From the NCBI RefSeq assembly GCF_012276695.1, contig NZ_CP038852.1:1178001-1242000 (forward strand): a stretch of DNA of 64,000 nucleotides. Direction: 5' to 3'. This document shows, piece after piece, positions 8,937-22,116 of this stretch. The notes beneath the pieces are model-generated. The model saw nothing but the letters and a program-made list of their open reading frames with translations. It was not told the DNA's origin and searched no databases. The position numbers and the translations under genes were made by a program. The stretch comes from Candidatus Pelagibacter giovannonii (GTDB taxonomy: Bacteria; Pseudomonadota; Alphaproteobacteria; Pelagibacterales; Pelagibacteraceae). Every line of letters begins with the position of its first letter. The first letter of the stretch is position 1.

Positions 8937-9872
8937 ATGGACAAACAGTCCAAAATTATCCTAATTTCAGGTCCAACCGCTTCAGGTAAAACAAATTTTG
9001 CTGTCAAGATTGCAAAAAAAATTCAAGGAGAAATCATCAATGCTGATAGCATGCAGGTTTATAAGAAGTTAAAAATCTTAACTGCAAGACCAAATAAAAT
9101 AGAACAAAAAGATATTAAACATCATCTTTATGGAGTTATTGATTTAAATAAAAAATTTTCAACCGGGCAATGGTTAGAGCTTGCAACTAAAAAAATAAAG
9201 AATATTCAAAAAAAAAAAAAAATTCCAATTTTAGTTGGTGGAACTGGTCTTTATTTTCAGTCATTGATTAATGGTCTAGTTAAAATTCCAGAGATACCTC
9301 TTAAGTTTAGAAATAAAGTTAGACTAATGTCTAAAAGAGAAGGACAAAAAAAATTCTATAAAAAACTTTTAAAGCTAGATCCTAAAGTTAAAGATAAATT
9401 TGATCCAAATGATACACAAAGATCTATAAGAGCATATGAGATTAAATCTTATACAGATAATTCCATGTATAATTGGTTAGCTAGTACTGAATCTGAATTT
9501 AAAAACAGTGATTTTTTAAAACTTTTTATTGAAACAAAAAGAGAAAAGCTTATCGAAAGAATTAATCTAAGGACTCTCAACATGATAAATAGTGGAGCTA
9601 TAAATGAAGTTAAAAAGTTTCTTAAACTTAAAATTAGAAAAGATCAGAGTGTAAATAAGGTAATTGGGATTGCCGAATTGACACAGTATCTAAATCATGA
9701 AGTCACTTTAGAAGAAGCAAAAGAATTAATATCAATTAAAACAAGACAATACGCTAAAAGACAAGCTACTTGGGCCAGAACTAGGATGACATCATGGAAA
9801 AAAATTAAACCAACAAGGATTGGTGATTTTATAAAAAAATTAAATAAATCACTTCTTAAACTTGACCAATGA
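8937..9872 (+). CDS. miaA: tRNA dimethylallyltransferase MiaA
   Basis: This 311-residue protein has the P-loop GPTASGKT (about 11-18), the family motifs NADSMQVYK and ILVGGTGLYFQSL, and IKTRQYAKRQATWAR near the C-terminus. MiaA transfers a dimethylallyl group to N6 of A37 in tRNAs that read UNN codons. The gene starts two bases after the degP stop, so it may be read from the same message. Length is normal. Confidence 0.95.
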   Translation: MDKQSKIILISGPTASGKTNFAVKIAKKIQGEIINADSMQVYKKLKILTARPNKIEQKDIKHHLYGVIDLNKKFSTGQWLELATKKIKNIQKKKKIPILVGGTGLYFQSLINGLVKIPEIPLKFRNKVRLMSKREGQKKFYKKLLKLDPKVKDKFDPNDTQRSIRAYEIKSYTDNSMYNWLASTESEFKNSDFLKLFIETKREKLIERINLRTLNMINSGAINEVKKFLKLKIRKDQSVNKVIGIAELTQYLNHEVTLEEAKELISIKTRQYAKRQATWARTRMTSWKKIKPTRIGDFIKKLNKSLLKLDQ

Positions 9873-9897
9873 GCACAACTTCAGCTAGATTGCCCAA

Positions 9898-11664
9898 ATG
9901 GGTAATTTATACACAGGTGCTGAAATCGTATTTAAATGCTTGGAAGATCAAAAAGTAGATCATATTTTTGGTTATCCAGGTGGAGCGGTACTTCCTATTT
10001 ATGATGAGTTAAAAAATCATCCATCAATAAAACATATTTTAGTTAGACATGAACAGGGCGCTGGTCATGCGGCTGAGGGTTATGCAAGATCATCTGGAAA
10101 ACCAGGTGTTGTATTAGTAACCTCTGGTCCAGGTGCAACAAATGTTGTAACAGCATTAACAGATGCTTACATGGATTCAGTTCCTTTAGTTTGTATTTCA
10201 GGACAAGTACCTACACACTTAATTGGAACTGATGCTTTTCAGGAATGTGATACCACAGGAATTACTAGGCCTTGCACAAAACACAATTGGTTAGTAAAAG
10301 ATATAAATGATCTTCCAAGAATAATGCATGAGGCATTTGAAGTTGCAACAACTGGAAGACCAGGACCAGTATTAGTTGATATTCCAAAAGATATTCAGTT
10401 TGCAAAAGCAAAATATCTCAAACCTAAAAAAGAAAAAAAATTAAATGGAAAAGTTCTTAGTAAATTTAATCAAAAAGAAATTGACCAATTAGTAGACTTA
10501 ATGAAAAAATCCTCTAAACCAGTTTTTTATACTGGAGGTGGAGTAATTAATTCAGGCCCAGGGGCAAGCGAACTTTTAAGAGAATTAGTAGCATTAACTG
10601 GATTTCCTATTACATCAACTTTGCAAGGACTAGGCGCTTATCCAGGAGATGATAATCAATTTTTAGGAATGCTTGGTATGCATGGAACTTATGAAGCTAA
10701 CAATGCAATGCATGATTGTGATTTATTAATTAATATAGGTGCAAGATTTGATGATCGTATTACAGGAAAGATAGATGAGTTTTCTCCAAAATCTAAAAAA
10801 GTACATATTGATATTGACCCATCATCGATTAATAAAATTGTAAAAGTTGATCTAGCTATCGTTGGTGATGTTAGTGATGTAATAAAATCAACTACAAAAA
10901 CTTTAAAAAAGAAAAACTTAAATCTAGAAAAATCAAATAAACAAAAAATATCAAAATGGTGGCAACAAATTCAAAAATGGAGAACCAAACAGTCTTTAAA
11001 CTTTATAAATAGTGATAAAATTATTAAACCTCAACATGCTGTTCAAAGACTTTATGAATTAACAAAAAACCAGGACACATATATTACTACTGAAGTGGGA
11101 CAACATCAGATGTGGGCTGCACAGCATTATAAATTTAATAAGCCCAATAGGTGGATGACATCAGGTGGACTTGGAACTATGGGTTATGGATTACCTGCTG
11201 CAATAGGAGTGCAAGTGGCACACCCTAAAAAACTAGTAGTAGATATTGCTGGTGAAGCATCAATTCTAATGACCATGCAGGAAATTTCAACTGCAGTTCA
11301 GTATAACCTTCCTGTAAAAATATTTATTTTGAACAATCAATACATGGGAATGGTTAGGCAGTGGCAAGAATTACTTCATGAAAAAAATTACTCAGAAAGT
11401 TACTCAGAGGCACTACCAGATTTTGTAAAATTAGCTGAAGCTTATGGTTGTGTTGGTATTAGAGCAAAAGATCCAAGTGAATTAGATGAAAAAATTGAAG
11501 AAATGATAAATATAGACAGACCAGTTATTTTTGATTGCCACGTTGATCAAGCTGAGAACTGCTATCCAATGATACCTTCTGGAAAACCACATAATCAAAT
11601 GTTGTTAGGACCTAAGGACCAGGAAGAGAATAAGATTACAGGTAAAGGAAAATCTTTAGTTTAA
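9898..11664 (+). CDS. ilvB: Acetolactate synthase large (catalytic) subunit
   Basis: This 588-residue thiamine-diphosphate enzyme condenses pyruvate with pyruvate or 2-oxobutyrate in valine/leucine and isoleucine synthesis. The catalytic glutamate is in VRHEQGAGHAAEGYAR, and the cofactor/Mg region is AGEASILMTMQE followed by LNNQYMGMVRQWQ. The usual GDG or GDA of that motif reads GEA here, a conservative Asp-to-Glu change that is odd but compatible with metal binding. It lies 25 bases after miaA with no room for a leader-peptide attenuator, so regulation by classical ilv attenuation is unlikely. The regulatory subunit ilvH follows immediately. Confidence 0.96.
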   Translation: MGNLYTGAEIVFKCLEDQKVDHIFGYPGGAVLPIYDELKNHPSIKHILVRHEQGAGHAAEGYARSSGKPGVVLVTSGPGATNVVTALTDAYMDSVPLVCISGQVPTHLIGTDAFQECDTTGITRPCTKHNWLVKDINDLPRIMHEAFEVATTGRPGPVLVDIPKDIQFAKAKYLKPKKEKKLNGKVLSKFNQKEIDQLVDLMKKSSKPVFYTGGGVINSGPGASELLRELVALTGFPITSTLQGLGAYPGDDNQFLGMLGMHGTYEANNAMHDCDLLINIGARFDDRITGKIDEFSPKSKKVHIDIDPSSINKIVKVDLAIVGDVSDVIKSTTKTLKKKNLNLEKSNKQKISKWWQQIQKWRTKQSLNFINSDKIIKPQHAVQRLYELTKNQDTYITTEVGQHQMWAAQHYKFNKPNRWMTSGGLGTMGYGLPAAIGVQVAHPKKLVVDIAGEASILMTMQEISTAVQYNLPVKIFILNNQYMGMVRQWQELLHEKNYSESYSEALPDFVKLAEAYGCVGIRAKDPSELDEKIEEMINIDRPVIFDCHVDQAENCYPMIPSGKPHNQMLLGPKDQEENKITGKGKSLV

Positions 11665-12213
11665 ATGGCAAAATCTAAATCAGCATACAGTACACCTAGT
11701 AAGTTAGGTAAAATTGATACCCATATAATTGTTGTTTGGGTTGATAACGAAGCAAGTGTTTTATCAAGAGTAGTAGGTCTATTTTCTGGAAGAGGTTACA
11801 ACATAGAGTCTTTAGCCGTAGCAGAAGTAGATCAAAAAAATAATCTTTCTAGAATTACAATTGTAACTACTGGAACCCCTCAAGTAATTGAGCAAATTGT
11901 ATTACAATTGAAAAAGTTAGTTCCAGTTCATAAAGTTGGAAATTTTAAAAGAGAAGATAAAAAAGTTATATTTAAGGAGATGGCGTTATTAAAAGTTGTT
12001 GCGAATAGTGGTAAAATTAATAAAGCTTTAAATGCTTGTAAAAAATACAATCCAGTTATATTAGATCAAACAAATAAATCTGCTGTAATTCAAATAACAG
12101 CATTAAGAAGAGAGATAGATAAATTGATAAAAAATTTAAAACCATTTGGTCTTGTTAGTGCCTCAAGAACTGGAGCGGTTGCAATGACAAGAGGTGCAGA
12201 AATTTTTAATTAA
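11665..12213 (+). CDS. ilvH: Acetolactate synthase small (regulatory) subunit
   Basis: This 182-residue protein has an N-terminal ACT domain (IIVVWVDNEASVLSRVVGLFSGRGYNI region, about 20-47) and the typical C-terminal half ending ASRTGAVAMTRG. The ACT domain binds valine and sets feedback inhibition of the catalytic subunit. The start codon directly abuts the ilvB stop, which suits coupled synthesis. It is slightly longer at the N-terminus than E. coli IlvH. Confidence 0.95.
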   Translation: MAKSKSAYSTPSKLGKIDTHIIVVWVDNEASVLSRVVGLFSGRGYNIESLAVAEVDQKNNLSRITIVTTGTPQVIEQIVLQLKKLVPVHKVGNFKREDKKVIFKEMALLKVVANSGKINKALNACKKYNPVILDQTNKSAVIQITALRREIDKLIKNLKPFGLVSASRTGAVAMTRGAEIFN

Positions 12214-12219
12214 AAATAA

Positions 12220-13251
<1,032 letters not shown>

Positions 13252-13306
13252 TTTTTAATAAAAACCTAAATCGATCATAAATTATAGCTAAAATATAACA
13301 AATATT

Positions 13307-13334
13307 TTGCAATCTCTATTATAGATTGTATTAT
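13307..13334 (+). promoter_or_regulatory. Candidate promoter with an overlapping inverted repeat upstream of leuA
   Basis: A -35-like TTGCAA (13307-13312) and a -10-like TATTAT (13329-13334, five of six consensus bases) are 16 bases apart. The spacer carries an inverted repeat, GCAATCT (13309-13315) and AGATTGT (13323-13329), with one G-T pair. The repeat could be an operator inside the promoter or a short RNA hairpin. It lies in the roughly 105-base gap between ilvC and leuA, the longest gap in the ilv-leu-mre run. Confidence 0.35.
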
Positions 13335-13356
13335 AGTTTTTCTAAGATTATTGGCT

Positions 13357-15958
<2,602 letters not shown>

Positions 15959-15963
15959 AAACA

Positions 15964-17208
15964 ATGGAAACAAGCAGAGATGATTTTGTAATTGCATTAA
16001 GGTCTGCTTTCTTAAAAAAAGGAACACAGCAAAGATTTTCACTATTAAGTTTAATATTTTTTTCTATAACTTTTTTAGTTTTAGGCAGTTTTAACTTCAA
16101 AGCTATAAGTTATGTAGAAAAAACTATTAATGAAATAGTTTATAGATCTTCTTTTATAGTGTCTGGCCCAGAAAAATTTTTAGAAAATAACTACTTTATT
16201 ATAAAAAGTCATTTAAATTTATATGAAGAAAACAAAAAAAATCTTTCTGAGCTTAAGCGTTTGAGAGGAAAAGATTTATCACAGGAAATTATTATACTTG
16301 AGAATATTAAATATAAAAAATTAATTGACGACTACTTCATTGGAGATCATGAGACAGTCGCAAAAGTATTAATAGATAAACAAAGCCCCTTTCTTAGATC
16401 TATAATAATTAATAAAGGTAGTAAAAATGACATTGAATTAGGAATGGTCGTCCTAGACGAGGGTTATTTAGTTGGAAAAATAGTAGAAGTTAATTTTTTC
16501 ACATCAAGAGTTCTGTTAATTTCTGATATTAATTCTAAAATTCCAGTTTCATTACAGCCAGGAGATATTCAGGGAATTATGTCTGGTAAAGATAAACTAG
16601 AGGGTGTTTTACAATATGTTAAAGACAAAAATTTACCTGAAATAAATGAGGAAATGCAGGTTATTACTTCGGGTGCGGGTGGAGTATTTAAAAGTGGTAT
16701 ACCAATTGGAGTAATAGAAGATGATAAAAGCCTTGGAATCACTAAGGATAATAAAATAGTTAATTTTCATAAAAATTTTTCTCAGCTAAAATACGTAAAA
16801 GTGGCGTCTTATAAGAAAGAACAAAAAGTTTTAGATATATCATCTAAAAACGAGTCAGAAACATTAGAGAATGAAATTGAAGATACAAATCAACAGCAAG
16901 AAACTATAAGAATATTAATAGAACAAAAAAAAATAGCTGATGAAATAAGAGTTAAAATTCAAAAAGAAAACGATTTTTTAAGAAATGAGCGTATTAGGTT
17001 AGAAAAAGAAAGTGATTTTTTAAAAAATAAAGTTTTAACTGAAAAAAAAATTAATCAAAAAAATAAAACTCAAGATGAAGAAATGAAATTTCTTAAAATG
17101 AATCTTTATTATGGACATAAATGTAGAAAAAATTTTATTAACGATGGGTATAAAGTTGGCACAGTTGAGTATAGAAAATGTGTGTTAAGCAAAGGGCTTA
17201 AACAGTAA
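15964..17208 (+). CDS. mreC: Rod-shape-determining protein MreC with a long C-terminal extension
   Basis: This 414-residue protein has one membrane helix (about 25-46), a periplasmic coiled coil (about 70-105) and the MreC beta-domain core (about 120-280, including INKGSKNDIELGMVVLDEG). Typical MreC ends near here. This one continues for about 120 residues with a charged, heptad-like helix (about 305-365) and a C-terminal piece with two cysteines, HKCRKNF and GYKVGTVEYRKC. The second resembles the G-x-K-x-GT-x-x-Y-x-x-C motif of small alphaproteobacterial envelope proteins. The extension would lie in the periplasm. The gene starts five bases after mreB. Confidence 0.9.
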   Translation: METSRDDFVIALRSAFLKKGTQQRFSLLSLIFFSITFLVLGSFNFKAISYVEKTINEIVYRSSFIVSGPEKFLENNYFIIKSHLNLYEENKKNLSELKRLRGKDLSQEIIILENIKYKKLIDDYFIGDHETVAKVLIDKQSPFLRSIIINKGSKNDIELGMVVLDEGYLVGKIVEVNFFTSRVLLISDINSKIPVSLQPGDIQGIMSGKDKLEGVLQYVKDKNLPEINEEMQVITSGAGGVFKSGIPIGVIEDDKSLGITKDNKIVNFHKNFSQLKYVKVASYKKEQKVLDISSKNESETLENEIEDTNQQQETIRILIEQKKIADEIRVKIQKENDFLRNERIRLEKESDFLKNKVLTEKKINQKNKTQDEEMKFLKMNLYYGHKCRKNFINDGYKVGTVEYRKCVLSKGLKQ

Positions 17209-17730
17209 ATGGCTAAAATCCAAAAACATAATATTACTCAGAATATACTAAAATATATTCCAATAGCTTTACTTTTTATTTCTGTATTAAATGAGTTTGA
17301 TTTTAATAATTTAGGATTAATATATTTTTCCTTTAACTTTTCATACATCTTGATTTTTTACTATGGTCTAAAAAAAAGTGAAAGTTTGGGTTATATTTAT
17401 ATTTTTATAGCAGGTCTGTTTAACGATGTAGTTGGAGGAACTCCGATTGGAATAAGTAGTTTGATGTATTTGATTCTTTGTGGTGCTGCTGCTTATCTTA
17501 GAAATATCACTTTAAGACCAAGTTTAATAAAAGACTCAATTTTTTTTCTTATAACAATTTTAATTATAAATTCATTGTTATTCATTTACTTAAATTTTAT
17601 TTTCAATTATGAATTAAATTATTTTGATCAGATAATTAATATTGCATTTACATATTTATTGTATTTTTTATTTGCAAATTTATTTGATTTTTTTGAAAAA
17701 AATATTTTAGGCAATAGACATGCTGGGTGA
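17209..17730 (+). CDS. mreD: Rod-shape-determining protein MreD
   Basis: This 173-residue, strongly hydrophobic protein has about five membrane helices. The central AGLFNDVVGGTPIGISSLMYL is the recognisable MreD signature, with the acidic residue and GTPIG turn. MreD bridges MreC to PBP2 and RodA in the elongasome. It abuts mreC without a gap and overlaps the mrdA start by 11 bases. Confidence 0.92.
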   Translation: MAKIQKHNITQNILKYIPIALLFISVLNEFDFNNLGLIYFSFNFSYILIFYYGLKKSESLGYIYIFIAGLFNDVVGGTPIGISSLMYLILCGAAAYLRNITLRPSLIKDSIFFLITILIINSLLFIYLNFIFNYELNYFDQIINIAFTYLLYFLFANLFDFFEKNILGNRHAG

Positions 17731-19684
17731 AAACTTTGGTGTAAAAAAAGTTCAAACTATCAATAGAAGAATGTTTATTATTGGTGCAGCTAAGCTCGTT
17801 GTATTTACTGGAATAATAGTTCGACTATTTTCATTACAAATTACAGAAAATAAAAAATATTTAACACTATCTGATAAAAACAGATTACGTGAATGGAAAT
17901 TACCCCCAATTAGAGGTGAGTTTTTAGATTATTTTGAAAATGTTATTGCGGGCAATTTAAAGGTATACCAACTACATGTAATCCCCGAGGAAGTAGAAGA
18001 CTTTAAGTATTTAATGGTAAGACTAAAAGGTATTTTATCAATAAGTAATAATGAATTTAAAAAAATAATAAAACAAAAAAATAATCAAAAATCCTGGGAA
18101 ACTCTAATTATTTCTAAAAATTTAACATGGGAGCAGTTCACAAAAGTTAATTATTACCTACATGATTTAGAGGGGGCAAAACCAGTTCTGTCTGTTTCAC
18201 GCAATTACCCTTTTAATGAAAATTATACACATGTTTTAGGTTATGTAAGTGAAGCCAGCGAGAAAGATATTTTAAATAATGAAATTATAAAAAATACATT
18301 TGTACCAGGACTGAAGGTGGGAAAGACTGGTTTAGAAAAAACTTTTGAAAATGAATTAATAGGCACTAACGGGGTTGAAAGATATGAAGTTAATGCTTTT
18401 GGAAAAAGAATTAGCCAAGTTGATCATACTAACGGACTAAATGGAAAAACAATCCAACTTACAATTGATACGGAAATTCAAAAACTGTGTAATGAACTTT
18501 TAAAAGACATGGCAGGATCTATAAGTGTGATGGATATTTATACAGGTGAAATAGTTGCCATGCAGTCGTCACCATCGTTTGACCCTAATTTATTTCTTTT
18601 TGGAATTAACCATGATGACTGGCAATTAATTAGAAATAATCCATTAAAACCATTAGTCAATAAAACTTTATCAGGTTTATATTCACCAGGCTCAACATTT
18701 AAACCAATGGTAGCTTTATCTGCATTAGAAAATAGAATTATTGATGAAAATTTTAAAGTTAATTGTAAAGGAAAAATTGAGATGTATGGACAAACCTATC
18801 ATTGCTGGAAAAAAAAAGGACATGGCATTGTAGATTTAAAAAGTGCAATGAAACAGTCTTGTGATACGTATTTCTATGAGATTGCAAGAAAACTTGGTGT
18901 GGATCGATTAAAAGATACATCTCTAAAGTTTGGTCTTGGAAAAAAAGTCTTAGATGAAACATTTAGTAATGAAAAAAAAGGACTAATTCCTGATACTAAA
19001 TGGAAAAAAAATAATTTAGGAAAAGGTTGGGTTATAGGTGAAACATTAATTACAGGTATTGGACAAGGCTATACTCAAACAACACCACTGCAATTATGTC
19101 TTATGACAGCTCAACTCGCAAACGGAGGATTTAAGATTTATCCAAAAATAATAGTAGAAGAAAATGACAAAACCCCTGAAGATATTAAAATTTTAATGAA
19201 TAAAAATTCTGAAAATCAAGACAAAAAAAATAATGAACTAAAAGAAACAAGTGAGCTTTTAAGTTTTATTAATCAAGAAAAACATGAACGTTTATTTAAA
19301 AACTTTAAGAATATAAAATTAGTAAGAGAAGCAATGTTTGCCTCAACCAATGAAGTTAGAGGAACATCTTATGCATCTAGAATTGAAGATCCTAAATATC
19401 AATTTGCTGGAAAAACTGGAACATCACAAGTTAAAAGAATTACTAAGGCTGATCGTGAGCTTGATTTGAAAACACTTGATATTCCCTATAATGAAAGAGA
19501 CCATGCACTATACATAGCTTTTGGACCCTATAAAAAACCAAGATATGCATTAAGTATAGTAATTGAGCATGGTGGATCTGGTAGTTCTACAGCAGCTCCT
19601 ATTGCAAAGAAACTTTTTAAATTAATTATAGATAGACACGAGTTTAGGGAGCACACTAGGGCTAAAAGAACTATTAAGATATAG
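17720..19684 (+). CDS. mrdA: Penicillin-binding protein 2, elongation transpeptidase
   Basis: This 654-residue class B penicillin-binding protein has an N-terminal membrane anchor (about 18-40), a dimerisation/pedestal domain and a transpeptidase domain. The active-site motifs are SPGSTFKP (SxxK), SCD in MKQSCDTYFYE (SxN equivalent) and KTGTSQ. It cross-links peptidoglycan during rod elongation with its partner glycosyltransferase RodA, encoded next with no gap. The start overlaps mreD by 11 bases. Confidence 0.95.
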   Translation: MLGENFGVKKVQTINRRMFIIGAAKLVVFTGIIVRLFSLQITENKKYLTLSDKNRLREWKLPPIRGEFLDYFENVIAGNLKVYQLHVIPEEVEDFKYLMVRLKGILSISNNEFKKIIKQKNNQKSWETLIISKNLTWEQFTKVNYYLHDLEGAKPVLSVSRNYPFNENYTHVLGYVSEASEKDILNNEIIKNTFVPGLKVGKTGLEKTFENELIGTNGVERYEVNAFGKRISQVDHTNGLNGKTIQLTIDTEIQKLCNELLKDMAGSISVMDIYTGEIVAMQSSPSFDPNLFLFGINHDDWQLIRNNPLKPLVNKTLSGLYSPGSTFKPMVALSALENRIIDENFKVNCKGKIEMYGQTYHCWKKKGHGIVDLKSAMKQSCDTYFYEIARKLGVDRLKDTSLKFGLGKKVLDETFSNEKKGLIPDTKWKKNNLGKGWVIGETLITGIGQGYTQTTPLQLCLMTAQLANGGFKIYPKIIVEENDKTPEDIKILMNKNSENQDKKNNELKETSELLSFINQEKHERLFKNFKNIKLVREAMFASTNEVRGTSYASRIEDPKYQFAGKTGTSQVKRITKADRELDLKTLDIPYNERDHALYIAFGPYKKPRYALSIVIEHGGSGSSTAAPIAKKLFKLIIDRHEFREHTRAKRTIKI

Positions 19685-20806
19685 ATGCAATATAATTCAT
19701 TTAATACGCAGCCTACATTTTTTCAAAAGATAAAAAATTTTGATTATGTTTTGATAATTTGTATTTTATTACTTGGGTTAATTAGTGCTTTGTCTATGTA
19801 TTCAACAGATGGAGGGGAAATTCTATTTCATAGCAAAAGTCATATTTCAAAATTTTTAATATTTTTTATAATGATGATTTTTATGTCATTTTTTAATATT
19901 AAATTTTGGTATTACTTTGCATATTTATTTTATATCGTAGTTTTATTTCTTCTAGTCTGGGCTTCCTTGTATGGCATTAAAGCTTCAGGCTCACAAAGAT
20001 GGATCAATTTATATTTTATTAATTTGCAACCATCTGAATTAATGAAAATTGCAATAATAATATGTCTTGCTAAATATTTTCACCGTATACAACTGAATAA
20101 AGTTAATAGTTTTCAAGTTATATTTATTGTTCTAGTAATTTTAATTTTACCAATTATGCTCGTTATTACTCAACCTGATTTGGGAACTTCAATTTTAATT
20201 GCCTTAAGTGGACTGGTTGTTATTTGGCTTGCAGGAATTAATATTAAATATTTTGTATATTCATTTATAGTTTTATTAATTTCAATGCCTTTTGCTATTG
20301 CTTTTTTACAACCTTATCAAAAGCTAAGGGTTTTAACATTCCTTAATCCAGATAGGGATCCTTTAGGTGCGGGTTACCAAATTATTCAATCTAAAATAGC
20401 AGTTGGATCAGGAGGATTAACTGGTAAAGGTTTCTTAAAAGGCACTCAAAGTTATTTAGAATTTTTACCAGAAAAACATACAGACTTCATCTTTACTTTA
20501 TTTGCTGAGGAGCATGGTTTTTTAGGGTCCATAGGTTTGTTATTAATTTATATAATTATTATTTACAGAATATTAAGAATTGGTACGATCTCGAGAAGTT
20601 ATTTTGCTAAACTTTTTTGCTATGGTTATGGATCTGCAATATTTTTTTATGTTACAGTAAACATGTCTATGGTTTTGGGTTTATTACCTATCGTTGGATC
20701 ACCATTACCAATTATGTCATATGGAGGATCTTCCATGCTTGCAACAATGATTGGATTTGCAATTGTTATGAGTGCTAAAATTAATCACAAACAGTTGATA
20801 GCCTAA
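19685..20806 (+). CDS. rodA: RodA, SEDS peptidoglycan glycosyltransferase
   Basis: This 373-residue protein has about ten membrane helices and SEDS-family motifs: LQPSELMKIA, TQPDLGTSILIALSG with the catalytic-region Asp, LPEKHTDFIFTLFAEEHGFLGS, and PLPIMSYGGSSMLATM. RodA polymerises lipid II with PBP2 in the elongasome. It is the last gene of the mre block, and a gap of 68 bases follows. Confidence 0.95.
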   Translation: MQYNSFNTQPTFFQKIKNFDYVLIICILLLGLISALSMYSTDGGEILFHSKSHISKFLIFFIMMIFMSFFNIKFWYYFAYLFYIVVLFLLVWASLYGIKASGSQRWINLYFINLQPSELMKIAIIICLAKYFHRIQLNKVNSFQVIFIVLVILILPIMLVITQPDLGTSILIALSGLVVIWLAGINIKYFVYSFIVLLISMPFAIAFLQPYQKLRVLTFLNPDRDPLGAGYQIIQSKIAVGSGGLTGKGFLKGTQSYLEFLPEKHTDFIFTLFAEEHGFLGSIGLLLIYIIIIYRILRIGTISRSYFAKLFCYGYGSAIFFYVTVNMSMVLGLLPIVGSPLPIMSYGGSSMLATMIGFAIVMSAKINHKQLIA

Positions 20807-20822
20807 GTATTTTAATGCTTTA

Positions 20823-20838
20823 TTTGTCGAATTTGTCG
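20823..20838 (+). repeat. Direct repeat TTTGTCG with 9-base spacing upstream of the DadA-like gene
   Basis: TTTGTCG occurs at 20823-20829 and again at 20832-20838, and the second copy runs into the palindrome TCGCGA. The G+C-rich repeats stand out in an A+T-rich gap, and the start-to-start distance of nine bases is close to one helical turn, as expected for a tandem binding site. No regulator can be assigned. Confidence 0.3.
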
Positions 20839-20874
20839 CGATAAAATTTAGATTTAAGAATTGTATAAAGTGTC

Positions 20875-22116
20875 ATGGAAAAAAATTTAAAAATTGGAAT
20901 TGTGGGTGCTGGTATACAAGGTATTTCCAATGCTTTATTTTTACAAAAAAAAGGTTTTAGTGTAACAATTTTTGATAGAGATGAGCCTGGAAGTCCTGCT
21001 GCATCCTATGGTAATGCAGGTCACTTTTCTCCATATGCATCTGTCCCAATAAACAGACCAGATGTTTTAACTGATGTCCCTGCAATGCTTTTAAGCTCTA
21101 CAGGTCCCCTTGCTCTTAAATGGAACTATGTTCCAAAAATGCTTCCTTGGTTTTTACAATTTATTAGAAACTGTACTATTAAAAGAATGATGCATACTGC
21201 TAAAAATATGCATCAAATTTTAGATTTAGCATTACCTGCTTATGATGAATTGTTTGATGAAATAGAACTTGGAGGTTTGGTTGAAAAAAAAGGTATTTTA
21301 TATATTTGGAATGATCAAAACTTAAAAAGTAGAGAGTTTGAAATCAATGTTAGAGATAAATTAGGTGTTGATCAACAAATAGTAAATCCAAAAGAAATTC
21401 ATGACTTAGAACCAAATATAAAACCTATCTATCATGGAGGTGTTTATTACCAAAATGGTAGACATGCTAGAAATCCTAAAAAAATTCTTTTAAAACTTTA
21501 TGATCTATTTTTGAAGAAGGGTGGCAAATTTTTAAAAATGAATATCAAAGACATAAATTTTAACGATGAAAAGCCAGTTATAAAAGCTGAAACACAAAGC
21601 TTTCTATTTGATAAAATTGTTATTGCTTGTGGTTCTTTTTCAAAAAAACTAACAGATAATTTAGATGAAAAAATACCTCTTGATACTGAAAGAGGATATC
21701 ATGTTCATTTTAAAGATTGTGATCATCTTTTAAGTAGACCAGTAATTTTCCAAAACAGAGGATTTGGCATTACACCTATGGAACAAGGACTTAGAGTAGT
21801 AGGGACTGTTGAGTTTGGTGGGTTGGATAATCCATTATCAAAATCAAGAGTTAAAAATTTGATTAATAATGCAAAATATATGATGGGTGATTTACCTGGA
21901 CATGAAGATGAATGGCTTGGTTTTAGACCAACATTACCAGATTACTTACCAGTAATAGGACCTTCAAAAAAACACAAAAATGTTTTTTATTGTTTTGGTC
22001 ATCATCATTTAGGATGGACATTAGGACCTATTTCAGGAAAAATAGTCTCTGGAATGATTGCTGAAGAAAACACAAACTTAGATTTAAAGCCATATAGCTC
22101 TCTTAGGTTTGTCTAA
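20875..22116 (+). CDS. FAD-dependent D-amino-acid dehydrogenase-like oxidoreductase (DadA/DAAO family)
   Basis: This 413-residue protein opens with the dinucleotide-binding motif GIVGAGIQGISNALFL and continues with the DAO-family pattern, including GSPAASYGNAGHFSPYAS and, near the C-terminus, GFRPTLPDYLPVIGPS and FGHHHLGWTLGPISG. DadA-type enzymes oxidise D-amino acids or secondary amines and pass electrons to the membrane. The substrate is not evident. It heads a plus-strand run with an EamA exporter, a D-2-hydroxyacid dehydrogenase and an HDAC-fold hydrolase. Confidence 0.85.
   Translation: MEKNLKIGIVGAGIQGISNALFLQKKGFSVTIFDRDEPGSPAASYGNAGHFSPYASVPINRPDVLTDVPAMLLSSTGPLALKWNYVPKMLPWFLQFIRNCTIKRMMHTAKNMHQILDLALPAYDELFDEIELGGLVEKKGILYIWNDQNLKSREFEINVRDKLGVDQQIVNPKEIHDLEPNIKPIYHGGVYYQNGRHARNPKKILLKLYDLFLKKGGKFLKMNIKDINFNDEKPVIKAETQSFLFDKIVIACGSFSKKLTDNLDEKIPLDTERGYHVHFKDCDHLLSRPVIFQNRGFGITPMEQGLRVVGTVEFGGLDNPLSKSRVKNLINNAKYMMGDLPGHEDEWLGFRPTLPDYLPVIGPSKKHKNVFYCFGHHHLGWTLGPISGKIVSGMIAEENTNLDLKPYSSLRFV

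Noticed and set aside
9873-9897. A leader-peptide attenuator before ilvB
   Set aside because: Only 25 bases separate miaA and ilvB, with no hairpin and no run of branched-chain amino-acid codons.
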